Shown here: positions 7,158 through 14,152 of the stretch, piece by piece
How the letters are laid out: each line of letters begins with the position of its first letter
Numbering within the stretch: the stretch's first letter is position 1
Origin: CAYPTI01 sp964413525 [NCBI: uncultured bacterium]
GTDB taxonomy: Bacteria; T1Sed10-126
Reading direction: 5' to 3'
Assembly: GCA_964413525.1 (NCBI GenBank)
Contig: CAYPTI010000020.1
Coordinates: forward strand, 1 to 14,982
DNA: 14,982 nucleotides
Translations under genes and position numbers: made by a program
Notes under the pieces: generated by a model
The model's database searches: none
Seen by the model: the letters and a program-made list of their open reading frames with translations, nothing else
What the model was told of the DNA's origin: nothing

Positions 7158-8063
7158 ATGTATCCAGCTTCGTTTGATTACTATCGTGCTACTTCCGTAA
7201 CCGAAGCCGTTTCCTTGCTTGATGAAGGGGACGGGGACGTTCAGCTTCTCGCCGGCGGCCAGAGCTTAATTCCGCTGCTCAAACTCCGGATGTCGAAACC
7301 CTCCGCTCTGGTCGACATCAACTTTATTCCCGGTCTCTCGTACATCTCGGACGAGAACGGCACCCTGAGGTTTGGGGCTAAGACCCGTCACAACGACGCG
7401 GCTCACTCCGACAAGGTGGCCGGGGCTCTGCCGATGCTCGTTGACTGCGCGGGGGGGATCGCGGACGACCAGATTCGAAACATGGGAACCATCGGAGGGT
7501 CGATTGCCGAGGCCGACCCCAGCGGGGACTGGGCCGCCACCCTGCTGACCCTCGACACCAAACTGAAGTGCATGGGTCCGGACGGCGAACGGACCATCGA
7601 CCTGGAGGATTTTTACGAGGACGCCTTCACGACCGCCCTTGGCCCGGCGGAAATGATCACCGAAGTGATTGTTGACCTCCCTCCCGAGAACACGGGCGGA
7701 ACCTTCGTTGCCTACAAACGGAGTCCTCAGGTTTATGCTTCCGCCAGCGTGGCGGCCCGGCTGACCATGGAGGACGGCCAGTGTCGCGAGGCCGGCGTCT
7801 CCCTGGGATGCGTGGGGTTGACGACCATTCAGGCCACGGAAGCGGAGGATGAACTCAGGGGGAGTTCGGTGACCGACAGCGTGATTGAGACGGCGGCCGA
7901 CGCGGCCCGCGATGCGGCCGACCCCCAGCCCGACGAACGCGGTTCAGTCGAATACAAAAAGGATCTAGTCCATTCCCTCACCAAGAAGGCTCTCAACATT
8001 GCGCTGAAACGGAGCCGTGGTGAATCCCCGGAGGTCAGTCATATCTATGCCCTCAACAACTAA
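7158..8063 (+). CDS. Molybdenum hydroxylase FAD-binding subunit (CoxM-like)
   Basis: 301-residue FAD-binding medium subunit of the xanthine dehydrogenase/CO dehydrogenase superfamily; it carries electrons from the iron-sulfur subunit to an external acceptor. The two FAD loops are clear: LLAGGQSLIPLLKLR (AGGQS at 32-36) and RNMGTIGGSIAEADPSGD (TIGGS at 111-115). The C-terminal domain (about 180-285) is the CO_deh_flav_C type. The ATG at 7158 follows the purine stretch AAGGAAGG at 7137-7144; an ATG seven bases earlier in another frame opens only a nine-codon reading frame. Its 3' end overlaps the next gene by 17 bases, consistent with translational coupling. Length matches CoxM (about 280-300). 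Confidence 0.9.
   Translation: MYPASFDYYRATSVTEAVSLLDEGDGDVQLLAGGQSLIPLLKLRMSKPSALVDINFIPGLSYISDENGTLRFGAKTRHNDAAHSDKVAGALPMLVDCAGGIADDQIRNMGTIGGSIAEADPSGDWAATLLTLDTKLKCMGPDGERTIDLEDFYEDAFTTALGPAEMITEVIVDLPPENTGGTFVAYKRSPQVYASASVAARLTMEDGQCREAGVSLGCVGLTTIQATEAEDELRGSSVTDSVIETAADAARDAADPQPDERGSVEYKKDLVHSLTKKALNIALKRSRGESPEVSHIYALNN
8030..8035 (+). promoter_or_regulatory. Ribosome binding site that decides the iron-sulfur subunit start
   Basis: GGAGGT inside the end of the FAD-subunit gene lies eleven bases before ATG 8047. This favours 8047 over the upstream in-frame GTG at 8017, which has no such site at a suitable distance. Confidence 0.6.
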
Positions 8064-8556
8064 AGAAGCCCCCACGGTCGATGTCGAACTAACCGTCAAC
8101 GGAAGCGAGGAAGAACTCGAAGTCGAACCCCGCATGTTGCTCGTGGAGATGCTCCGCGAAGAACTCAACTTAACCGGCCCCCACGTCGGATGCGAGAGTT
8201 CCTACTGCGGAGCCTGTACGGTCCTGATGGACGGCAAGCCGGTCAAGAGCTGTACGGTGTTCGGAGCTCAGGCTCATCAGGCCGAAATCATGACGGTGGA
8301 AGGATTGGCCGCTGACGCCGACGGAGAAGTCCACGCCCTGCAGCAATCCTTTTCGGAGAACCACGGCCTTCAGTGTGGGTACTGCACCCCGGGGTTGTTG
8401 ATGACCGGATACGCCCTCATGGAGTCAAAACCCGATGCGTCCCGGGATGAAATTAAGAAGGCCATTTCTGGTAACGTCTGTCGTTGCACCGGATATCAAA
8501 ACGTCGTGAAAGCGATTCACGCAGTCACCGAAGGAGAGTCATCAAATGGCGCTTGA
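8047..8556 (+). CDS. Molybdenum hydroxylase [2Fe-2S] subunit (CoxS-like)
   Basis: 169-residue small subunit carrying two [2Fe-2S] clusters that link the molybdenum site to FAD. The N-terminal ferredoxin-like cluster uses C49, C54, C57 and C69 (GCESSYCGACTVLMDGKPVKSC is split by these cysteines). The C-terminal four-helix cluster uses C110, C113, C145 and C147 in QCGYCTPG and NVCRCTGYQN. All eight ligands are present. The start at 8047 is chosen for its GGAGGT site; a GTG ten codons upstream (8017) would add only residues typical of an out-of-family extension. It overlaps the FAD-subunit gene by 17 bases and the following gene by 11 bases. Confidence 0.93.
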   Translation: MPSTTKEAPTVDVELTVNGSEEELEVEPRMLLVEMLREELNLTGPHVGCESSYCGACTVLMDGKPVKSCTVFGAQAHQAEIMTVEGLAADADGEVHALQQSFSENHGLQCGYCTPGLLMTGYALMESKPDASRDEIKKAISGNVCRCTGYQNVVKAIHAVTEGESSNGA

Positions 8557-8992
8557 GTTTGAGGGAGATTTTGAAGTCGACCGTTCTCGGGACGAAGTCT
8601 ACGCCTTTCTGACCGATCCCGAGGAATTTGCCCCGCTGTTGCCGGATTTTCAGGACCTGGACGTTCACGAGGACGGCTCGTTTACCGTCAAGGTGAAGGT
8701 GGGGGTTTCCCACATTCAGGGGACGGCCACCGTGGACATGGAGTTGGTGGAGGATAATCCTCCCGAACGGGCCGTGTTTGAAGGAACCGGCAGCGTGGTG
8801 GGCGGTTCGGTGGACCTGCACGCCGGGTTCTCGCTCGAGGAAACGGCCGGCGGCGGAACCCGCGTGATCTGGGAGGGCAATCCCGAGGTTTCGGGACGGA
8901 TTGTCTCCGTGGCCGGCGGACTGCTGAAGCCGCTGGCTCAGAAAAACATTCAAAAGGCGATCGACAGCCTGCAGAACGCGATGGAGGGTTAA
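8546..8992 (+). CDS. coxG: CoxG-like SRPBCC domain protein
   Basis: 148-residue single-domain protein of the SRPBCC (START-like) superfamily, CoxG/SRPBCC5 type. It has the N-terminal strand FEGDFEVDRSRDEVYAFLTDPEEFAPLLPDF, with the helix and the Asp-Pro-turn typical of the family, a run of strands ending in GTRVIWEGNPEVSG, and a long C-terminal amphipathic helix (about 118-147). CoxG proteins are found in many CO dehydrogenase-type gene clusters and are thought to anchor the enzyme to the membrane; a hydrophobic-ligand or chaperone role is also possible. The start overlaps the iron-sulfur gene by 11 bases and has AAGGAGAG at 8531-8538, so it is coupled to it. It lies between the small and large subunit genes. 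Confidence 0.85.
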   Translation: MALEFEGDFEVDRSRDEVYAFLTDPEEFAPLLPDFQDLDVHEDGSFTVKVKVGVSHIQGTATVDMELVEDNPPERAVFEGTGSVVGGSVDLHAGFSLEETAGGGTRVIWEGNPEVSGRIVSVAGGLLKPLAQKNIQKAIDSLQNAMEG

Positions 8993-9087
8993 CGGACGAC
9001 CGTTCGGGAGGCAACCCGGATGATCGGCGCAACTTGACGTTCAATTTGATTATTTAATCGCTTCATAGACTTCTGGAGGAGATTACC

Positions 9088-11550
9088 GTGAGCACGGACG
9101 CGCCCGAGCAGGAATCATGGGTAGGTCAATCCGTTGTACGGGAAGAGGACAAACGGTTAATCACGGGGCACGGAGATTTCGTCGACGATGAGAAACGGGT
9201 CAACATGGGGTACCTCGCCCTCGTCCGGTCTCCCTATGCTCACGCCACGATTGAAAATATCGATACCTCCCGGGCCGAGGATCACCCGGACGTGGAGTGT
9301 GTGATCACCGGCGACGAGATCGAAGAAAACATGAACCCCTACATCCAGATCGGCCCGGAACCCGGAGGCAACCTCGCGGACTATCCGATGGCCATCAACA
9401 AGGTTCGCTACCAGGGGGAACCCGTGGTGGCTCTGGTGACGAATTCCCGGCTCGCTATTGAGGACGTCGCCGACCTGGTGGACGTGGACTACGATGTGCT
9501 GGATCCGGTCATTGATTCCGAAGAGGCCCTCGAAGACCATTCCATCGTTCACGAGGACACGGTCGGAACCAACGAGGCGTACCACGACGAATTCGAATGG
9601 GGGGACGTGGATGAGGCCTTTGAGGAGGCCGCCCACGTGGTTGAAATTGACAAGCTCTACATGCACCGGTTTACCGCCGCTCCCCTCGAGAACAACGGCT
9701 GCGTCGCGGAGTGGGAACCCTACGGCGATATCCATTACCGCACCAACAACAACTTCCCGTCCATCGCGATGACGATGATCGGGGCCGGGCTCGGGGTGGG
9801 CACCGACAAGATCCACTGCGAGACGAAGGATTCCGGCGGCTCCTTCGGGGTGAAAATTAACAACTACCCCTACATGGCCCTGGCCGCCTACGCTTCCAAG
9901 AAGTGTGGCGGGCAACCCGTCAAGTGGATCGAAACCCGGTCGGAACACCTGCAGGCCAGCGGCCAGTCCAACGAACGGACCTTCAGGAACACTCGCGTGG
10001 CCCTGGACGAGGACGGCGTGATCACCGCCGTGGATACCCGGGCGATCGATGACGCCGGCGCTTACCTGCGGTACGAACCCCTTGGAGCGATCATCTGGGC
10101 CCAGGTGACCCCGGCGACCTACCGGTTCCAGAACCTTCGGGTCGATTTCAGTCAGATCACGACGAACAAGTGTCCGACTTCCCCCGTCCGGGGATACTCC
10201 CGCCTGCAGCACCTGTGGTTCCTGGAGCGAGTGATCGACATCTGCGGTCACGAGCTCGGGATCGATCCCGACACCATCCGGGAACGCAACTACATCAAGG
10301 CCGAAGAATTCCCCTGGGAGACGCCCAACAAGTGCATTTACGACTCCGGGGACTTCCACTCCATGCTGGATAAAGCCAAGGATCAGATCGGCTGGGACGA
10401 GTGGAAGCAGAAACAGCAGGAAGCCCGTGAGGAGGGTCGCTGGCTGGGGATCGGCATTGGGACGACCCTGGACTCCGGCACCAACAACTTCAGCCAGTCC
10501 AAGATCGTCAACCCCCACAATCCGTTTTCCGGCAACTCGGAGGCGGCCAACGTTCACCTTGAACTGGACGGTTCGATCGTCGTGTCCTCGGGGGCCACCC
10601 CGACCGGACAGGGCCACGAAACCACGGCTTCCCAGCAGGTGGCCGATGAGCTGAATCTGCATCCCGACATGATTGAGGTCCGGACCGGGTTCGACAGCGA
10701 CCGCAACACCCACACCGGTCACTCCGGTTCCTACGCGAGCCAGTTCGCGGTTTCCGGTCTCTCCGCCGTCCACGGGGCCACCCAGAAGTTGAAGGACGAA
10801 TTGATCCGACTGGGGGCCTTCGCCCTGCAGGAGGCCGAGACCGATCTGGAGCTCGGGGTCGGGGATCAGGGTCCCTGCGTGCAGACCAAGGACGGGGACA
10901 ATTCCATTCCGTTCTGGCAGCTGGCCAACATGGTGAATTCCAACAACGCCGACATTCCCGAGCACCTTGACGACGTGTCGCTGAACTGCCGCCACGTCTA
11001 CAAACCCGATTTCGGGGAAGTGGACCTGGAGGAACAAACCGGGAACCTGACCCTGACCTACGCCTCGCAGCTTCACATCGCGGTCATCGAGATCGATCAG
11101 GAGACCTACAATCCGCAGATTCTCGATTATGTCTGCATCGATGATTGCGGCAACGTGATCAACCCGATGATCGTCGAGGGTCAGGTCCACGGAGGCACGG
11201 CCCACGGAATCGGGGGATCGCTGATGGAACGCTGCAAGTACGACGAGACCGGCAACCTCGTGACCAGTACGTTCAGTGACTTCGCTCCCATCACGGCGAT
11301 GAACATGCCCGATCTGAAGTTCGAGCACCAGGAGAGTCCTTCACCGTTCTCCTTCAACGGGGCCAAGGGCATGGGAGAGGGTGGAGGAACCCCCTTCCAC
11401 ACCATCTCGGCCGCCCTTCAGGACGCCCTGGTCGAGGAGGACATCGCGATTACGGAATCCTTCTACTCCTCGAGTGAACTCCACGAACTGGTCAACGAGG
11501 ACGTCTCGTCCTGGGACGACGTGGTAAACGTCACCCGACAGCCGTCCTAG
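9088..11550 (+). CDS. Molybdenum hydroxylase large (molybdopterin) subunit, atypical active-site loop
   Basis: 820-residue molybdopterin-cytosine-dinucleotide-binding subunit of the xanthine/CO dehydrogenase superfamily. The N-terminal domain starts VGQSVVREEDKRLITGHGDFVDD, typical of the family. The conserved GGGFG-type loop reads DSGGSFGVK (248-256). The substrate loop, AYRCSFR in form I CO dehydrogenase and AYRGAGR in form II, reads SPVRGYSR (V367-R372), so the form I cysteine is a glycine. The C-terminal catalytic glutamate is kept (E764 in KGMGEGGG), and GQVHGGTAHGIGGSLME binds the dinucleotide cofactor. It starts with GTG at 9088 behind GGAGGA at 9075-9080. Expected chemistry is water-derived hydroxylation of an aromatic heterocycle or aldehyde; CO oxidation is unlikely. 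Length is slightly above CoxL (about 800). Confidence 0.92.
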   Translation: MSTDAPEQESWVGQSVVREEDKRLITGHGDFVDDEKRVNMGYLALVRSPYAHATIENIDTSRAEDHPDVECVITGDEIEENMNPYIQIGPEPGGNLADYPMAINKVRYQGEPVVALVTNSRLAIEDVADLVDVDYDVLDPVIDSEEALEDHSIVHEDTVGTNEAYHDEFEWGDVDEAFEEAAHVVEIDKLYMHRFTAAPLENNGCVAEWEPYGDIHYRTNNNFPSIAMTMIGAGLGVGTDKIHCETKDSGGSFGVKINNYPYMALAAYASKKCGGQPVKWIETRSEHLQASGQSNERTFRNTRVALDEDGVITAVDTRAIDDAGAYLRYEPLGAIIWAQVTPATYRFQNLRVDFSQITTNKCPTSPVRGYSRLQHLWFLERVIDICGHELGIDPDTIRERNYIKAEEFPWETPNKCIYDSGDFHSMLDKAKDQIGWDEWKQKQQEAREEGRWLGIGIGTTLDSGTNNFSQSKIVNPHNPFSGNSEAANVHLELDGSIVVSSGATPTGQGHETTASQQVADELNLHPDMIEVRTGFDSDRNTHTGHSGSYASQFAVSGLSAVHGATQKLKDELIRLGAFALQEAETDLELGVGDQGPCVQTKDGDNSIPFWQLANMVNSNNADIPEHLDDVSLNCRHVYKPDFGEVDLEEQTGNLTLTYASQLHIAVIEIDQETYNPQILDYVCIDDCGNVINPMIVEGQVHGGTAHGIGGSLMERCKYDETGNLVTSTFSDFAPITAMNMPDLKFEHQESPSPFSFNGAKGMGEGGGTPFHTISAALQDALVEEDIAITESFYSSSELHELVNEDVSSWDDVVNVTRQPS

Positions 11551-11646
11551 AGGCGGACGCCCACAAGCCCATGATCTCCTCCTGCCACCCGGGACCCGTT
11601 CTGATTCCGTTCCCGCCGTTGATTCGCCGGGCGGTCCGCTGAACGG

Positions 11647-12597
11647 ATGAACATTGATCGAGTGGGGGTGGTGGGGTGTGGGGCCATCGGAAGCCTGTAC
11701 GCGGCCCACCTGGCCCGGGAGGTCGAGGTTTGGGCCTTCGTTCGGCGGGACGAACATGCCGCCGCCCTGAACCGGGACGGGTTAACCGTCTCCGGGTCCG
11801 CCTCCTTCCAATCGTCCCTTAACGCCACCAACGATCCCGAGGAATTTCCCGACTGCGACCTGGGAATCGTCGCCACCAAGGCAACTCAGACGGGGAACGC
11901 TTTCCCTCCGGTTGCGGACAAGTTCAACGACGGAGCCGTCTATTCGTCGGAAAACGGTCTCGGGGCCGAAGAAATTATTTTTGACCACACCGAGGGGTAT
12001 GTCATCCGGGGGACGACGTTCATGAGCGGAACCCGGCACACCGACACCCACGTGGAATACGAGCTGGTGGAGGCCTCCTGGATGGGACCCTACGAACCCT
12101 CGGAGACCCCGTACGAGTGGGTGGAAACGGCTGCTGAGTTGATCGAACGAAGCGGACTGAAAGTCGAGGCTCTGCGGGACGCCCGTCCGGCCCAGTGGTC
12201 CAAGTTGATCTTTAACGCCTCGGTGAACTCGGTCTCCGCCCTCACCGAACTTCCCCATGCGCCCCATTTTGCGGACCGGGACGAGTTTTCCGGCCTGGGT
12301 CACCTGTTAAAGGACCTCGTTGACGAGGGAAAACACGTGGCCAACGAACTGGGGATTGAGCTGCACGACGACCCCTGGGAGATGAACAAGAAGGGGGCCC
12401 AGACCAGCCATCCCCCCTCGATGCTGTACGACGTGTCGAACCGGTACAAAACCGAAAACGAGTTTTTAAGCGGAGCTATTGCGAAAAAAGCCCGCGACGC
12501 CGGGATCGAAGCCCCCCTCCACACGGCTCTGTTTCGGTTGATTAAGGGCAAGGAGGACAGCTGGGAGTGGGAGCAGGAAACGATGCATGATTTATGA
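11647..12597 (+). CDS. Ketopantoate reductase family dehydrogenase (ApbA/PanE-like), second copy
   Basis: 316-residue paralogue of the reductase at 4685. The Rossmann loop GCGAIGS is followed by YAAHLAREVEVWAFVRRDEH. The catalytic domain keeps K186, N190 in QWSKLIFNASVN and E270 in KTENEFLSGAIA, where the usual Glu-hydrophobic-Asp pattern is TEN-E rather than TEVD. Shared blocks with the first copy include GIVATKA/S, NGLG-EEII, IRGTTF, SWMGPYEP and SKLIFNAS, so the two share a recent ancestor or a common specialised subfamily. The differing substrate loop may mean a different oxo acid. The ATG at 11647 fits the family start, but no strong Shine-Dalgarno stands before it. The second M24 gene follows after 70 bases. 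Confidence 0.85.
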   Translation: MNIDRVGVVGCGAIGSLYAAHLAREVEVWAFVRRDEHAAALNRDGLTVSGSASFQSSLNATNDPEEFPDCDLGIVATKATQTGNAFPPVADKFNDGAVYSSENGLGAEEIIFDHTEGYVIRGTTFMSGTRHTDTHVEYELVEASWMGPYEPSETPYEWVETAAELIERSGLKVEALRDARPAQWSKLIFNASVNSVSALTELPHAPHFADRDEFSGLGHLLKDLVDEGKHVANELGIELHDDPWEMNKKGAQTSHPPSMLYDVSNRYKTENEFLSGAIAKKARDAGIEAPLHTALFRLIKGKEDSWEWEQETMHDL

Positions 12598-12667
12598 AGG
12601 GAAGGAACAAGCCGGGAACCTCGAACAATAAATAAACCCTTCAATCTATGAGAATGGGGTTATCGTC

Positions 12668-13849
12668 ATGAATTATCCTGAAGATACGGAGAAACTCGAG
12701 CGGGTTCGAGAGGCCATGAAGGAGCGCGGCATCGACGCGTTGGTCGTCCGGGCTCCGGACAACGTGCTGTACCTGACCAACTACTGGCCCATGAAAGGGT
12801 ACAGCATGGCGGTGTTCCCCGCCGAGGGACCCACGACCCTTCACGTCATCGAACCTCAGCTCGAGGAGGCAAAGGAGACGGTCTGGACCGAGGATCTTCC
12901 TACCTTTCTCCCCTACAATCCGGACGATCCGCGACCGCCCCACGTCCGGTCCCGGGAGGCCGCCATTCAGACGCTGAAGGAACGGGGACTCGACGGGACC
13001 GTCGGAGTCGAACTCTCCCAGTCCTCCCAGCTTCATGACCGCATGGTCGGGGAACCGACCGTGTACTACGAGGAATACTTTACGTCCTTCCGGGAAGCGG
13101 CGGACGAGGTCGTCGACGCAACCGCCCTGCTCGGGGAGTTACGAATGATCAAGACCGAGCAGGAACTGCAGCGGATGCGGTTCGCCAACGAACTGGCCAC
13201 CGACGCCCTGGAGCACGCCCGGGACAACCTGGTGCCCGGGGAGATGAAGGAAAGTGACGTGGCCGCCATGCTGGAGGGCTACGTGTCGAACCACGGGATC
13301 GGATACGACGACCGGATCCAGATGGCGCGAGGGTTCGCTCTCGTGTGGTCCGGACCCGGGATTGCCACGTTCACCCAGACCCACGACAACCCGATCCAGG
13401 AGAACGAACCCACCCTGTGTGAATTCTGGTGTGGGATTGACGGGTACTGGACCGACCTGACCCGGAACCTGGTTCCCGGGGAGAACCCCCGGCAGGAATA
13501 CTGCGATCTGCTGGACACGCTGCTGGACATTCAGAGGGAAGCCGCCGAGTACGCCCGGGCCGGCGCGTCCATGGCCCGGCTCGACGAGATGATGCGGGAA
13601 CGGATCGATGAGGCCGGCTACCCCGGCCAGCCCTCCCATCCGGTGGTCCACGGAATCGGCGCCCGGATCCACGAACCGCCCTGGCCCCACCAGAAAGGGG
13701 ACGGACAACTGGAATCGAACATGGTCCTGTCGATCGAACCGGGGGTGTACTGGGAAGGCGGGGGCGGACTTCGGGTCGAGGACAGCTACCTGGTGCAGGA
13801 GGACGGCACGGAGAAGCTGTGTCCCTTCCCGGACGATTTTCGCCGCTAG
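12668..13849 (+). CDS. M24-family metallohydrolase (Xaa-Pro peptidase-like), second copy
   Basis: 393-residue prolidase/aminopeptidase P-type protein. The N-terminal domain (about 1-150) is followed by the pita-bread domain. Metal ligands, in family order, are E252 (usually Asp) in CEFWCGIDGYW, D263 in YWTDLTRN, H328 in VHGIG, E357 in LSIEPGVY and E371 in LRVEDSY. The proton-shuttle histidine H335 (IHEPP) is present. So the metal site is nearly complete, with Asp replaced by Glu at the first position and the usual GHGIG changed to VHGIG. It should be an active dinuclear metal hydrolase of a dipeptide-like amide or a related compound, unlike the first M24 protein. Relatives in this fold include ectoine hydrolase (DoeA) and DddP, so peptidase activity should not be assumed. 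The ribosome binding site is weak (GGGG at 12656-12659). Confidence 0.88.
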   Translation: MNYPEDTEKLERVREAMKERGIDALVVRAPDNVLYLTNYWPMKGYSMAVFPAEGPTTLHVIEPQLEEAKETVWTEDLPTFLPYNPDDPRPPHVRSREAAIQTLKERGLDGTVGVELSQSSQLHDRMVGEPTVYYEEYFTSFREAADEVVDATALLGELRMIKTEQELQRMRFANELATDALEHARDNLVPGEMKESDVAAMLEGYVSNHGIGYDDRIQMARGFALVWSGPGIATFTQTHDNPIQENEPTLCEFWCGIDGYWTDLTRNLVPGENPRQEYCDLLDTLLDIQREAAEYARAGASMARLDEMMRERIDEAGYPGQPSHPVVHGIGARIHEPPWPHQKGDGQLESNMVLSIEPGVYWEGGGGLRVEDSYLVQEDGTEKLCPFPDDFRR

Positions 13850-13990
13850 GGAACCGGGAACGAAAGCCTATCGAAATCCGGTTGTGTTTCCGCCCCGCGG
13901 ACTTCCCGGTTCCGGAAGGAGTTCCGGTACGGAGAGTCCGTCCGCTTAGCTGAACGTTGTTGGTCCGGTCCCTCTGAACGGAACCGGGAG
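13850..13990 (+). repeat. Competing inverted repeats after the second M24 gene
   Basis: The segment 13903-13913 (TTCCCGGTTCC) can pair with 13850-13860 (11 bases) or with 13980-13989 (10 bases), so the two long stems exclude each other. The compact hairpin at 13912-13927 overlaps the last two bases of this shared arm. This is seen directly; regulation is inference. Confidence 0.5.
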
Positions 13991-14097
13991 AAACGTCGGC
14001 CAACCGTAACGAACCATGGTACCCTCTCCCGTGTGACCGATACCATTAGGATGGTTTCCTCGGGAAGACGATCCCCCCGGAGGGAGCACTGACCGAG

Positions 14098-14148
14098 ATG
14101 AGCGAAGTGAATCCTGATGATCAACGATGCAACCCTGAGGAGGACTGA
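14098..14148 (+). CDS. Possible 16-residue leader peptide upstream of the M20 gene
   Basis: ATG 14098 to TGA 14148 encodes MSEVNPDDQRCNPEED. A purine-rich GGAGGGAG lies at 14079-14086. It ends four bases before the M20 start codon, and the M20 ribosome binding site lies within its last codons, an arrangement that would allow translational coupling. Acidic composition matches the neighbours but such a short frame can arise by chance, and no homologue is recognised. Confidence 0.2.
   Translation: MSEVNPDDQRCNPEED
14139..14144 (+). promoter_or_regulatory. Ribosome binding site that decides the M20 start
   Basis: GGAGGA lies eight bases before ATG 14153. It favours that start over the upstream in-frame ATG at 14117, which would add residues before the usual family N-terminus. 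Confidence 0.6.
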
Positions 14149-14152
14149 ATCG

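Larger units (their letters stand above)
13850..14152 (+). other. 303-base intergenic region rich in inverted repeats
   Basis: No convincing gene. The region holds GGAACCGGGAA at 13850-13860, its exact reverse complement TTCCCGGTTCC at 13903-13913, and a second direct copy GGAACCGGGA at 13980-13989. CCGGAAGGAGTTCCGG (13912-13927) and ACGGA/TCCGT (13929-13941) form compact adjacent hairpins. A 16-codon open frame, MSEVNPDDQRCNPEED, runs 14098-14148, with GGAGGGAG at 14079-14086, and ends four bases before the M20 start. This may be a terminator or attenuator region between two transcripts. Confidence 0.55.

Noticed and set aside
8017-8046. GTG at 8017 as start of the iron-sulfur subunit
   Set aside because: The GGAGGT at 8030-8035 lies downstream of it and is properly spaced for ATG 8047; the added ten residues are not typical of the family.
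9157-11328. 723-codon open frame on the minus strand across the large Mo subunit gene
   Set aside because: It is the antisense shadow of a gene with clear family motifs over its full length; high third-position GC opens such frames, and its translation shows no family signature.
9088-11550. Aerobic CO dehydrogenase (CoxL form I)
   Set aside because: The required cysteine loop AYRCSFR is absent; the loop reads PVRGYSR.
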